Shown here piece after piece: positions 12,349 to 25,100 of a DNA stretch of 64,000 bases. Each line of letters begins with the position of its first letter. The stretch's first letter is position 1. The DNA is taken from contig JADANN010000212.1 in NCBI GenBank assembly GCA_018806985.1, forward strand, positions 62,001-126,000, in the 5' to 3' direction. Made by a program: the position numbers and the translations under genes. Below the pieces are notes generated by a model, which was not told the origin of the DNA, searched no databases, and saw nothing but the letters and a program-made list of their open reading frames with translations. Source of the stretch: Angiostrongylus vasorum (lineage: Eukaryota; Nematoda; Chromadorea; Rhabditida; Metastrongylidae).

Positions 12349-15166
12349 CTAAATTTGAGGCAAAGTGCTCGTGAAGCACACTAGATATGAAATTTTTTGC
12401 AGGTTTTGGTGACTTTTAGCATTCAACGAAGAAAATCTACTCCTTGATCCGTGACTTCTAGAAAACAACCAGGAGGAGGAAGAGAAAGAACTTGTTTCTT
12501 GGATGATTTATTGCGTCAGCAGAGAATTTCTTTGGAGTTTGACTGTCAAATATTAAAAAAATAGGCTGAACTCATTTCATTAGGGACCTCCTTGTTTCTA
12601 AAGGAGTTCAATGTAGACGCAAGAGCAAATCCCTGGTATTATGGAGAGCAAAAGCGAAGCTATAAGTCAACATATTTAATATTTATATATTTATACATAT
12701 ATATTTAGCCCTGAGTCATAATGTGTCTCGAGAAACAAAGCGCGTCGTACCTTAGACGTCTTAGAATACGTAGAGGTCTTCAAAATGGCAACACAGCAAT
12801 TGTTCGAATGCAGTATTTCGCACATGATTCTATGTGCAGAACGACAAAGAGCCAAATCCGTGCTGAGACTACTACAACAACCAACCAAGAGAAATACTGA
12901 AAAAGTAGTGTGTGATCAGCTGATCGGGTCCGCCAACCGAGCAACCAGCCAGCATCGGTGAGGTACTAGCGGTTTTTGTCAAAATACGGCAAACCGTCGA
13001 GAACTGGGCCGAGAATTCCTCTGCGACAAAGCGAATGTACCAAGTCGACAACTCCATAGAGTAATAATAATAAGATAATCCATAATAATAATATAATATA
13101 GTATAATAATCTATGATCCAGAATCCAACCCATAGAGATTTCTTGGTTCATTTCACCTCTATTCAGATAAAAGGATAAATAAAGGATAAAGCTCTCGGCG
13201 TTGATCAATCCATGAGCGATGCGCAATGCACTGCACTTCATAAAGTATCGTTTGGACGTGACTGAATGCATATCTGGCCTTTAAAATGACTCGTGGTGGC
13301 CTACCGATGATGGAGCCACTTCTGCTATCCTCCCAGACAGATCTGGCAGCAATTTGCCGAACCCGGAAGGATGGAAGGCTTCATGGGTCATGGACGCTGT
13401 GATCAATTCCACATGTGTGTTGCAGGGCGCCTCCGACCACTGCGCCACAGGCGCCCTTTTCTGTTCAGATATTGCAGCGTAAATCTTTGAAGATAACCTG
13501 TACATTACCAAAGCGAACAGCACATTCTAGGTGGAATAGCTGAGGACTGCATTAACAGTCGAAAAACGAAAATAAATAGACCTGAATGAATGAGCGTTTT
13601 TTGTGATGGAAGAAGAATGAACTCGGAGAAAGTCCCTGCAAGGTGGTGTTACGCCATGTCGACTCTTTCGTATAGAATTTTCACGGGCGTGACCACATAG
13701 GAAGTTGTCGACGAACAGATGAAAAAAGAAGCTTGCATAGAAGTGTGATAAGAAATATTCAGAAATCATATCAAGTTAAGGAAACGTTTTCATTTTTTGA
13801 CTTCTTCAAACAAATGTTGGCTAGAAAATGTCTCACCAAGGGAATATGGATAAACTCACATCAATATCCACTGGATCAAACTCGTACGCCGTACTGGACG
13901 TGACATCGTCGCTGCTTTGGGTCTTTTGAACCCTAGGTGTTCTCTGTCGGAAATTTTTCGCAGGCTAAAAGCCAAATATTAATAATAACGAGTTATATGA
14001 AATGTGAGAAATAGTAAAACTAAATTCTATTGCTATGACCTGATAGTCGTCCACACTCAATGCATCAGACGAACACTACTCTAGTACTATGGGCTCAAGC
14101 AAATGATGAAATGCACTCTCATTTCGATGGTAGCTCCAAGCTAAACACTAAAGTCTCCTTTAATGGTAGTTCCTAGCTAAACGTTAAAGTCCACGCCGAC
14201 TCATGAAAAATCCTCAAAGTATTGGGCTTTGATCTATCACTTAGTAATACGCCGTGCATTCGAATCCCTTCGTTACACAGAGATGGTTGAATGCGTATTT
14301 GGTCCGTCCAATGATGTACGGAGGTTTAGCTATTTATTAAGTCAGTGCTTTTACCTTCCTACACAAGATGTTAGCAATTTATCGACCACAGAAAAAAAGA
14401 GGCATGGTTAGACCAGAAAACAATGTCGAACCAAAGAGTATACGTATGTCTCTCGGGACATCTATTACCACTATCACACCCTCAACTTGTTACAATAAGA
14501 GTAATTGTAAGCTATTTCAAATTCCATTCGATCGCACCAGCGTGTGTTGCATTACACTGTAAGAGCCAGTAAGCAAAGTGCAGACATCGTTGTTCTCTGC
14601 TTCACCAACTCCACTTCCACGATAGGCAATCACACCAAGAGCACCGACTAGCACCAGTTGAATTACCAGCAAGCTAAACAAGTGACATTGATATTAATCC
14701 TACGCGACGACATAACAACTTGGAAACAAGTTGACCTGTCTTCGGGACCAATAAGTGCTTCACAGATCACTCCTGTGCCGTAGTAGATCCAGAACATTGC
14801 AACGGTGGCCTAAAATAATTGAAGGGTTGAAGATGAAATCCCCAGTGACTGTAGTATAATTTGAACTCACAACGCTGATTGAGCTATCATCGTTGTTTGT
14901 AACAAGTATTCTCAAGGTGAGTAAAACCGCCGGCACGACCGTGATTGCGTTAAGGAATGACTGGAAGGAAGAACTTGACTTCAACGTCATGTGTGATAAG
15001 TGGGAGTTTCTACGTGACCCATATAAAGGACAAGTAACTTATGAGGGAATATTGTTCGTTCTAACTTTACTGTGAGCTGATTGCAAATTGAAAACGGCAA
15101 ATCCACACATGATAGTCAGGAACAGGATTTCACGTATGGAGAGAGTGGCATCACGGCTGCCTTGAA
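12238..15166 (-). CDS. Multi-pass membrane protein, partial (six exons found)
   Basis: Six minus-strand exons at 15071-15166, 14871-15037, 14736-14809, 14556-14673, 13860-13964 and 12238-12348, all with agreeing phases. Hydrophobic segments: ILFLTIMCGFAVFNL, then LNAITVVPAVLLTLRILV, then ATVAMFWIYYGTGVICEALI, then LLVIQLVLVGALGVIAY, so at least four membrane spans. They are followed by a Ser/Asp-rich part (QSSDDVTSSTAYEFDPVDID) and FTCVATNTNTAIEMYLSEAE. The gap between the first two exons is just 33 nt, very short for an intron. Both gene ends are missing. I do not recognise the family. Confidence 0.65.
13060..13112. repeat. AT-rich trinucleotide repeat (ATA/TAA)
   Basis: Imperfect run of AATAATA units next to a family A SINE. 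Confidence 0.8.
13168..13457 (-). repeat. Family A SINE
   Basis: Full minus-oriented copy, from AAGGATAAAGCTCTCGGCG to CACTGCGCCACAGGCGCCC. Confidence 0.85.
13860..13964 (-). CDS. Membrane-protein exon: Ser/Asp-rich region
   Basis: Acceptor GCTTTTAG, donor TTGAT|GTGAGT, phase 0-0, 35 codons. Encodes PAKNFRQRTPRVQKTQSSDD and VTSSTAYEFDPVDID; likely a cytoplasmic or extracellular tail. Confidence 0.7.
14556..14673 (-). CDS. Membrane-protein exon with fourth span
   Basis: Acceptor TTGTTTAG, donor CAGT|GTAATG, phase 2 to 0. Encodes LLVIQLVLVGALGVIAYRGS, GVGEAENNDVCTLLTGSYS. Confidence 0.75.
14736..14809 (-). CDS. Membrane-protein exon with third span
   Basis: Acceptor ATTTTAG, donor GACAG|GTCAAC, phase 0 to 2. 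Encodes ATVAMFWIYYGTGVICEALI and GPED. Confidence 0.75.
14871..15037 (-). CDS. Membrane-protein exon with second span
   Basis: Donor GCGTT|GTGAGT, phase 0 out. Encodes SSSFQSFLNAITVVPAVLLT and LRILVTNNDDSSISV. The start (after TCATAAG) is chosen for phase; an ATG at 14988-14990 or an acceptor CTTCCAG at about 14965 are alternatives. Confidence 0.65.
15071..15166 (-). CDS. Membrane-protein exon with first membrane span
   Basis: Encodes GSRDATLSIREILFLTIMCG followed by FAVFNLQSAH; phase 1-1 between acceptor TGTTTAAG and donor CACA|GTAAAG. An upstream exon is required but was not found. Confidence 0.55.
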
Positions 15167-15526
15167 CTTAAACAGATAATTATAACTATAAAACAATTGT
15201 GGAGCAGAGGAGCAAAAATTAAGAAAAAAGCGAACGACAGAAATCTTTTCCACGTGTAGGAAGCTGTGGACTGTACATGGGCTCTTGAAGCGGCTAACAC
15301 GAGTAAATGTACTGTACTAGAACGAACCAGCTTTTATATATAAGAGAAACTGTGATTGTGATAAAAAAATTCGGTGGGGATGATACTCTTTCCCTCACCA
15401 CTGAATCTTATTAGACAAGAACAACCGGTGAGTTACGACTAGTGCTTCCCTGAATGATAGACAGGGAGATTCAACGTATAACACATAGAATAGTGGCTTC
15501 AGCTTGTGAGTTATACTGGTGAGTGG

Positions 15527-15802
15527 TGGCGCGTGTGGCGCAGTGGTTGGAGGCACCTGCAATACACATGGGATCGATACCTGAGTCCAAGGCTCACCAA
15601 GGCTTCCATCCCTCTGGGGTCGGAAAATTGATACCGAATTTGTCTTGGAGGATAGCAGCACTGGCTCGATAGATCTGCAGGCCAAAGCGAGTTGATGTAT
15701 AGGCCAGATATGCATTCAATCACCTATGTTTAATGATGTCTAATGTATGGCGTGTCTCCCAGGGATTGATCAACGCCGGGAGATTTATCCCTTCTTATTC
15801 AC
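15527..15802 (+). repeat. Family A SINE
   Basis: Full copy starting GGCGCGTGTGGCGCAGTGG, ending in GGAGATTTATCCCTTC. Confidence 0.85.
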
Positions 15803-16282
15803 TGGTGAGTGGGTATAGCAAAGGCTTCTAATCATGGTTGCCAGATGCGAAACTTTTAACAAGCGTTCTGCTACCTTAAAGAGCACGAAGGTTGTTACGT
15901 CTTCTTTAAGGGGTCTTTGTGGCGATGGTTGAGTTGTGGTCGGTCGGATGTGCGTTCGACATCCTTTTCATTCACTAATGGCTCTAATGGAAAGCATTAA
16001 CCTCACTTTCTTCTTGTTTAATGAGAATTCACCATTTGAGATGAATGTTAAGTTATTAAAGGCAGTAAGTGGCGTCTAACGGTAAGCGCGCAGGTGGGTA
16101 TTCTTCGCTTTTTACGTTGTATTTTTGATCCCCTTGTAAACTCCTTATGGTATTTACTCCCTCATACTCAGTTCTTGAGCTAAAAGTATGTGATTTCTTG
16201 TGGCCCATATTTACACCACTGAAATGTTCTAGTATTTTCGTTCCATGTACCTTTTCGAGAAAACAGCTGGACATTTTTTACC

Positions 16283-16632
16283 GTCTTCACGTCTACCGTG
16301 TAGATTCCAACACTTCTCATGTTCATTTCGTTTCCTAGCGCCTATTGTTCACGAATATCTCCCAACTTTCGCGTGTGGTTTCGGTTGCTGCTTGAGGAAT
16401 TTTATTTCATCTTGAATGTCGTAGAATGCTGATCGAGAAATTCTCCTTGGAGTCCCGAGATAGCTGGGTTGGAACGTTTCCAATTGGATTGCAATGATAT
16501 TTTTTCCTAGACAAGTCCGATACCAGTTTCCGATCCCGGGGCGATGAGAGGCTTGGATGGCCCGGACCGGAATCGAACTATCACCAGGCTCGTGATGACG
16601 GACAACGGTACCACTGTGCTATCCGCCCCCTG
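16283..16632 (-). repeat. Family D SINE (tRNA-derived)
   Basis: Best head: minus strand GGGGGCGGATAGCACAGTGG and GATAGTTCGATTCCGGTCC fit polymerase III box A and box B. Body as at 5195. Confidence 0.75.
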
Positions 16633-16639
16633 GACGTTT

Positions 16640-17785
16640 TTACCACTATGTCGATATCCTCTCTTCACAGCAATAATGAGTTCTCTATAAAATGGCGAAA
16701 TTTTCGTTGCCAATTTGACGTATAGCTCATGAGAAATCCTTGTTTATTAAATATCCTGATTGCCTTGCGCTTCTGTTACGGATTCGGTCTGAAAGAAAGA
16801 TGGGGGAAGTAGGGCGGGAAGGGTTTCACTAAGTCGATAGAAAGAAGACGTAATAGCATCCCGTACTCCCTTTTTCCGGTCGTCATCGAAATAACTGGTG
16901 CCTACAACTTTGTTTCTCCAGTGCCAGGACAGTAAAAAAGCAATAGCGATTCCATCACGATGAAACTTGCAAATGTATTTACTAGTTATGCCTTGCTAAG
17001 ATTTTTTTCTCTATGACGCGTTGTAGCCTAATTTGTGGTAAAATTCTCCATACAAAGCTTTTTTTTTGAGACTTAGCTCACAATAATTTTAGACTGCTTT
17101 AAACGGTGCATCATCAGAATAGAACACCTACGTTTGAAGCTAGTAACCCGAAATGTCGTGAAAGGATAGGCCAGGGATGTGCTTCTGAATACCACTGCCG
17201 GTGCAAATGCTTCTTAGCCAAGGCATGAGTACCCGTGGTGTACTAAGCCGTAGTGCACATCGGCAGTTGACGAAGATCACCTCAAGTTAATAAACGAAGC
17301 TGCTCCTCGAAAAGTTTGAGGATTTTGCGTAGCATTGTGATATTCAGTGAAAAGTGGATTCTATACGACATTAATCGATGTACACAGAGAGGTCAGAATG
17401 AAATAAAGACCACAAATCTTTTTAGAAGCCGAATTTACATCAGTAAGATGGTCATGATGACCTTTTCGTTAGCGGCAGATGAAACTGCGTAATGAAAAGT
17501 TTCCGACCTTGCTGACACGAGACGATCAGATATACTGCCATAGAATCGACGAACTCTTCTAAAAATAGAAGTGCATGTATGCAGATATGTTCAACAGAAA
17601 AGATCTAAATCTCTTTCACAACAGTGCTCGACAAAGTATTGAATAACTAACCCTGCAGTGGTAGATTCAGTTCGGTACTAATGCCACTGAAGGATTCGTC
17701 CTTTCCACAGACTTCATAGTTCCACATTATTGGAATCAGTAAGCGTGATTGGGAAAATATTTAGATGTTTGAGCCCAGTTATAAA
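16640..17785. other. No gene seen
   Basis: No long frames or recognisable repeats between SINEs; could hide 5' exons of the membrane-protein gene. Confidence 0.4.
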
Positions 17786-17789
17786 GAGA

Positions 17790-18055
17790 TAAAAAGATAA
17801 AGTCATCTCGTCGTTGATGAATCTCTGAGGGATGCACCATTCGACTCCACTGAGCATCATCTGGAGGTGATTGAATGCATATCCGGCCTTTACAATGATT
17901 CGCGATAGCCTACCGATGCTATCCCCTCAAACAAGTCTGGTACCAATTTGCAGACTCCGGAGGAATAGAAGGCTTGGTGCGCCATGGGCGCGGTGATCGA
18001 TCCCATATATGTGTTGCAGGGCGTATCCGACCACTGCGTTACAAGCGACATAGCC
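17790..18055 (-). repeat. Family A SINE
   Basis: Diverged minus copy from GATAAAGTCATCTCGTCG to CCGACCACTGCGTTACAAGC. Confidence 0.75.
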
Positions 18056-18244
18056 TAGTTATAGCAATTTAAAGTCCGAACTCCGAAAAGAGCAATTAGT
18101 TTTGCACTTCGCTGTAATTTTCAACGAGCATTTCTCAAAGTTTTTGTGGCTTAATCTAAAGTAAAATCTATGGAAAGGACTTAAAGCTGGACTATATAGT
18201 TCACCGTTTAGCTGCATTTTGCGGAAATGAGTTATTAGCATCCA

Positions 18245-18625
18245 CCCAACGGTTTACCGCCTCGTCGTGGCGGGGAGTGTTCTTGGGTGGCGGACTGCGA
18301 TGTACAGCGGGGGGATTCAACCTCTGGTAGGATCTCCCAAACTGAGAAGGAGTCCGGCGTTTCTATCAGGAAGGCTAACTAGGAGTAAACCAATAGCAGG
18401 ATCCACCACCGTCCTGGTATCAAAGTCGCTCCCCTCTGATCCACAAGTGCTGCGACTGCCTCTGGTGGTGAAGACCTGGGGCAGACTTTGGCCAGGCTGA
18501 CCTCGGAATTCTAGGGAACTACAATGGCTTAACCAGCAAACCTCCGAACAATGGAGATTATGCTTTGGCCCGCACAACCAGTGGCGGCGGACCGTTCAAG
18601 TATCAAGTATCAAGTAAAAGTCATT
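18245..18625 (+). repeat. Family B element
   Basis: Starts CCCAACGGTTTACCGCCTCG and ends with a CAAGTATCAAGTATCAAGT tail. Just beyond the CCP gene's polyadenylation signal. Confidence 0.85.
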
Positions 18626-18778
18626 AGGTTGACCCATAATTTTTTTTGTTCCCATCTATGAATAACGAAGTGAGCAATATGTCGTGTTACATATATGAAA
18701 TTCTTTCATCGCTGCCAAACTTCGCAAAAAGCCTCTTGTCGATGTCGAATTCTTGAAGTTCTTTCTACATTCAAATCC

Positions 18779-18784
18779 TTTATT
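18779..18784 (-). other. AATAAA polyadenylation signal of the CCP gene
   Basis: AATAAA on the minus strand about 175 nt after the TGA at 18960. Position and strand fit 3' end formation of the CCP gene. Confidence 0.55.
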
Positions 18785-18959
18785 TACTAAAAACGGATAT
18801 GTTTAGAGGTGACCTGACGTCACCGGCAACGAGGAACTTCATGGCAGTCACATCAACGACACAACAGTTAGCCATTCCTAGTATGCAGGTAAAGTATGAG
18901 GAACAAATAAACAAATAGCACATCTAAACGGGAACGATTTTTAAAACAAACACGATATG

Positions 18960-19148
18960 TCAGACTCTGAGAGAAGCACTGATGCTATTCGTTGAATCGC
19001 ATTGACCAAGTCCGGTGGCAGGCCGCCAGCCGTCTTCAGTGCAGACCACCGTCGCCTGTCCGGTCACGGCGAACGATTCCAAGCAGTACAGAAGAGCAGT
19101 GGTGCCGATTTCGATCCTGTCCTGCCATCGCGGTTGAATATACGTAAT
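18960..19148 (-). CDS. CCP gene exon 37: last CCP and stop
   Basis: Acceptor TTTTGTAG, phase 0, 62 codons plus TGA at 18962-18960. Encodes ITYIQPRWQDRIEIGTTALL, VCTEDGWRPATGLGQC and the 12-residue tail DSTNSISASLRV. No membrane anchor or GPI-type tail, consistent with secretion. Confidence 0.85.
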   Translation of the reverse strand: MTYIQPRWQDRIEIGTTALLYCLESFAVTGQATVVCTEDGWRPATGLGQCDSTNSISASLRV

Positions 19149-22100
19149 CTACAAAAAACGCTACTGATTATCTATCTGACTATCGTTTAGGAGCTTCGAC
19201 ACAATTTTCGTTGGAAAAACGCACTCGGCCGTTGGTGGGAGCCGTCAAGGGCAAACACACTCCAGTGAAGGGTAACACGCTTTGCTTGTCATTTGTGCAT
19301 TGTCCAAGAACTGGTCGGAACATGCCTTGAGAGCATATAGAAAATGAAGGACCGGTTATCGATCTACCAAAGCTGCACTGAAGCGTCGCCGTTGTCCCTG
19401 ATACGAAACCGCTTGGGCTAGAAGTCTTGGAGAAAGTGATCTGCAATGAACTACCTCGTTACTAGTAATTTCAGTAGCATACCTGAAGCTTACCGTTTTA
19501 TGCTTTTTTTTTCTAATGCTGTTTTATACGTTTAATAGAAATCAAATAACTTCTTGTAGCCAACAGGCATAGAAGGTAAAGGTTAACGTGTTCGGCGTTG
19601 ATCGACCTTTTAGAGAATGCACCATTCATTCGACTATATTAAGCATCGTGGAGGTAGCTGAATGCAAATTCTAGCGATGACTCAAGTCTGTTTTTTAGTC
19701 TTCTCAAAGAAGTCTGGTACCAATTTGACGAACTCGAAAGAATTGAACGAATGGACATTTGTGCATTACATGGCGTATCTAGCCACTGCTCTATTCGTGT
19801 GTATTCGTATGAAGTAGTAGCAATATGGAAATGGGGCTGATTTTATTTACTACGCTTATCTGGATCAAACTCTTAAACGAAGAATGTGGTAAACAGCAAT
19901 GGAATATTGATACCTCTCCGAAAGCTGGTGCAGCTGGGGCTTCACATAATAACCGCTGGTTTTCTGGCCCACCAACATCGTTGAAAGTACGACGTTGTAA
20001 CCAACTCGGCTTGCAGCCACCGAGACCTTAATTACTTGATTAGAGTTGAAAACATGGAAGCACGCGTATTACCTTTGCCTTTTTACTAAGTCGATGCGTG
20101 CCCTGTTGAAAAATTTGGCTGGACAGAACTTTCTTCAGATAATGTTACCCTTTTTTATTTAATGGCTATTACAACTCTCCAAGGCGGGGGTATTATGTGT
20201 GACTCAACCACAATGATGCTGAGATATTTGAAAACTCCGGACCGCAAGTGTCTGCGGTGGGGAACGAACGCGATACTACCCCTTTCCGGGGGGCTAAGGC
20301 GTTCACCGCCACAGCATTCGAGTCGTTCGTTTTGCCTGTCTCTCAGCTAGTTCTATCGATCAGTGCTATCAGCAATCACCCATCTTTTTTCAGGTATTCA
20401 ATACATTTTAGTACTTGTGAGGAATACAAACTAGACTAGGTCGCAGTTAACCTAGGTTCACTATGGCCGTTATTCTTCTTCTTACGTTGTTTGTTCGAAC
20501 TTATATGCGACTACTTAACTAGGCTGGGATGCAGGGACTGCATTCATCATCGGCTGGATTGGCATGGCACATAATACCAACAACAAGGCTTAGCATAGCA
20601 GAAGGTTTACAAAATCAAGTGCATAGCGGGCCTCATGACTGAATTGCCAAAGTTATTGCTAACAGCGAGCCAAGTAGTTCACGAATGATACTATCACATA
20701 ACGAAGCCGACTATAGTCACTTCTCGCACTATTGCTTGATTTCAACTTTCTCTGGGCGTTTACTTTAAACATCCTACGCTAGCTGCCCGTATTTTCTTGC
20801 GTTGGTTGAAAAATACCCTTCCTTTCTAGGTTTCACAAGAATGCCATTCCTATTAGAGCTCGAGAGCGAATACCGGTTGAATTGCTTTTGCTTGTGACAC
20901 TTGTTTCAATGAAACCTGATAGTAAACTTGCCTGGAGACCATTTGCCTCCTAGGCAAACCATCGTGTTGAATCCGGAAAGTGAGTATCCAGGCGCGCAGT
21001 TCAACGTAGCAGTTGTTCCTTGAGGGTAAGGAGGAAGCCTTGGATTACTGTACGTTACCTGTAAACCATAAAGAATTGTAATCTTTAGGAATGTTTCCAC
21101 CTCCCAGATCTGTTACCAATGAGCTGCTCTTTACAAGGAATATGAATTTTCGATTTTATAGTCATACACTAGGGAACCCATCAGATTTGAGTGAATAAAA
21201 GAAGAACTGACACGTGCTAAACAAGCAACTAGAGCTAAACCTCACCGTACCACCGATGATGAATGGCAAGGCATCACAAGCAAGCGGAGAAGTGCTGGTG
21301 AACACGCACTGACCCAGCGTCTCTGGAAGCCATCGGCCATTCCCCATGCACGTGCTCATAATCGCTCCTGCGGAGTCGGAATTGTACAACAGTTCATTAT
21401 TCTCCACGTTATAAATTATAGATTAACATCCACACTAAAGTGCATAAATTATAGAAAACCGAAAAGCAGCACACACACACACACACCCACACACACACCT
21501 ACATCCACACACCCCACACATAGCTACACACACACCCACACCACACTACACACACATGCACACACATACATACACATATGCACACAAATGCACACACATA
21601 CACACACACACGCACACACATGCACACACACACACATACACCACAAATACATACATACATACATGCACACACCCGTACATAAATACAAACAAATACAAAC
21701 ATCTTAACTGGGTCAAACACCAAATGATTCAACAGCAAAAAAGGATAAAGGATAAGGCTCTCGGCACTGATCAATCCTTTAGGGACCCCATGCATTCGAC
21801 TTCACTAACCATCGTTCAGAGCTGATTGAATGCACATCTAGCCTTTACAATGTCTCGCGGTGGACTACTGATGCATCGAGCCAGCGCTGCTACCCTCCAA
21901 GACGAGTTTGGTACCAATTTGCCGAGTAAGACTACAAAGTCAAGAGGGATTTTCGATAGGTCAGCGTATCGAGCGAGTTTCAATCACTGCGCCACGTTCT
22001 TCGTCGAGAGCCAGAAATTGGCTTCGCGCACGTGCCATCCCAAAACGTCAATAAAACGCACTTCTGTGGCATTGAAAACGAAAAACGAAGAGCAACCATG

Positions 22101-25100
22101 TCATAAGAAAAGAAACAACAAAATTCCCAACATCACCACAGTTTACACCGACACTACTACCTTAAGACATAGAAGGAATAGAAAGTACCCACTATTACTT
22201 GAAGGGGGTGGATTTAGCGCAGTGGTTAGAGGCGCCGTACAATACACATGGGATCGATCCAGGATCCCAAGCCCACCAAACCTTCCATCCATTCGGGGCA
22301 GGCAAAATGGTACCAGGCTTGTCTGGGAGGATAGCAGCACTGACTCGACACATCGGTAGGCCACCACGAGTCGTTTTATAGACCAGATATACATCCAGTC
22401 AACTCTAACGATTAACGATGCTTGATGAAGTTCAACGCCTGGCGAATCCGTCAGAGATTGATCAATTCCATGAGCTTCATTCTTTCGCCTTCCACTACTT
22501 GAATGATATCGCTTACTTCCACATATATCACCAGTGGCATATCACCAACATTCTTCCCACATACGTTATCCCAATACGGAGCTGTCAAAACAACTTTCGG
22601 CACGTTTCCTATCGTCTACTCTCCACTCCAAGAGAACGAAAAGAACGTTCCACGTGAAAGACAACAAGAAGAAGACAATTGCTTTCAACAACTAATTTTC
22701 TTCTCAACTCGCAAATATATGTGACCCGCATTTTTTGCACTTTTCTGATAAAATTGAAATGTTTTACATCCCTACCCCACATAGAATTTCTATTGTTTTT
22801 TTAACATCTGAGTGCAACAATTAGGCAAAAATACAACGAAATAGCAAGATCTCAAGTGAAACCTGATGCCAGGTATCCATTATTGCAAAACAGCGTCGCT
22901 GTAGAACCCTGCTGCCATGGCCCTAACTGCTTGCCCTGAACAACATGTTCCATCTTTTAAACAACTGCAGAAAGAAAATTACTTGCTGAAGACCGTCGAA
23001 TGGCATGAGCAATCGCTCTAACAGGGATCAAGTTTCGATTTTTCTGTACGTTGAAATAAATGGATTAAATGTTTGAAGCACTGTGTTAAAAACGTTAAAA
23101 GCTTGTGCGAAAGTCACTGTATATGAAAGTAGCACTTCCTAAATATGTAACGCCCGAAATTGGTTCTTTGACAACTGACGATTATCTCTCGACTATTTGA
23201 AGAGTTGCGTACTATGCAGATTCATCCCTGAGGCATTATTCTATCGGCTTAAGCGCACCTACAATCCCTTTAAAATGTTCTTTTCAGGTTCTTCTTCTTT
23301 TAGAAGAAGAACCTCGAAGAAAGTGGGAAAGCTGGGCAGCGGCAAACACAAGCAAAACATTGCGGAGCACTCAATTGCTTTCGTGTTCAAAATGTAAGCC
23401 TTGACGCAACAAATTGGAGGAAATATATGTTGTCGGCAGAAGAAAGCCAGAATTTCGCTCTGGCGAACAAAATAACATACACTTCTTAGACAAAGGTTTG
23501 TAGATTCAAACAGTTTTTTATTCCAACTATTTCAAATGCATGAGGCCCGTTTAGTGTAGCCGTTGGTACGCTAGTCAATACAAGCACGGCTCCGGTTCTA
23601 CTACGCACCAACCCCAACAAGTTCCCAATCCGTTCGTGGTCTGTAAAGTGGTGCCAGAGTTTCTTGGGATCAGCTCGCTCCTTTTATCTACAAAAGATGA
23701 CGCCTGCCTGTGATGAAGGTCTGGGAACGCTCTATTGTGGCTATCCCGGGATTCGAGGAAGGTCGCTCAACACTCAACGAACATTCACAACGGAGACGAA
23801 AAAAATCCCCTAAGCTGCAGCCGAACCCTCACGCAAATCCAGATGCCTTCGTTGATGGCAGATGCAAGGAAACGAGTTGAATGTAGGAAGTGGTGGAAGG
23901 CGGGCAACATTCGATGTCGGATTGTGTAAAATAAGTAAAAATTGAGGTACAACCTGAGCTGAGATACGGTGGTTTAAAGTTGAAAGCAGCCGTTATTCTT
24001 GCAAAAAAATGGACTAAATTAAAAAGCAAGTCGGACGTCGCGTCTAAATGAAGCTAGAGAATGGCAAGAAAAAAACCAAATTTATGTAGATAATAGACGT
24101 ACATTGCTGTAACTGATGACACCGTTAACAACGAACGGAACGCCAGTCAGGCACTGCTTCGTTGTGTCCCCTAAAACACCTTGCGTCAGCAACGTCATGT
24201 TGAATGTATCGAGAATTCGTGCAATGAACGAAACGCGTGACAAGCATCGGAAAGCTAGCAGGGCCCTTTAGACAATCGAACGTCACCACACAAACGTTTT
24301 TTTGCCATTGATTTTGTTTTAGGTCAGATTCGCATAAATAGCCTATATTCGACTACGTAGGAAACTTGGAGCAACATATAAGCACACAACCACATTCGGT
24401 AGAACTGACCTGGATTTATCACTGATATACATTGGCCCAGCTCCGATGGAGACCAAAACATTCCTTGGCAGACAGCTGTTGTGGCGCCGGAAGCTTGGTA
24501 ACCAAGATTGCATACAAGTGTTACTGTCGTGCCCTGAAAGAGCTCACAAACAGCTCGATCGACGTCAAATGTCCTTACACTCCTGTCTTATTTAAAAAAT
24601 CTTCGCACCACCTTAGCTATTTATTTAGTGAATTTTGTAACTTTTAAAGCAAAATCCACATTGTCTCCGTCCAATCAAGAGAATGCTGCTTGATTGTATC
24701 CTATATCTCCTTCGCTTTTAATTTAATGTTGAACACCCCAATGATTTTGCAAAGCTTCATATGATCCTTGCTACAAATCTGTTATTACTTTTGTGGGCAC
24801 GCGGGTCGCAGTGGTTAGAAGTGCCCCGCTATAGACGCATGATCCCGTGCCTTAAGCAAGTGAAGCTCTCCATCTCTTTGGGCTTGGTAGATTGGTAAGA
24901 CACTTGTCTTGGGAAAATAAAAAACACTAAATTATACATCGGTATGCCATAGGAAGTCATCTTCTAGATCAAGTATAAATCCACTCGCCCCAACAATGCA
25001 ATGAATGGAAGAATGAATCGAAAAAAGTGCTCGTGCGTAAGAGACTAATCAACGCTGAAGGTTTTATCTCCCACTTTTCATCTAAGCCTTGCTGTCGTGG

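Noticed and set aside
18820..18920. Short minus frame starting MANCCVV with a GTCACC donor
   Set aside because: Lies in the 3' untranslated region of the CCP gene, before its AATAAA; no continuing exon found.
19825..20031. 68-codon plus frame and overlapping minus frame considered as the missing CCP exon
   Set aside because: No suitable cysteine pattern, phase or splice sites on the minus strand.
21499..21825. Open frames of 89-98 codons on both strands
   Set aside because: They are translations of the CA-rich microsatellite (His/Thr or Cys/Val runs), not genes.
21826..22359. 177-codon plus-strand frame, one of the longest in the window
   Set aside because: It runs through two family A SINEs in opposite orientation; other SINE copies give similar frames.
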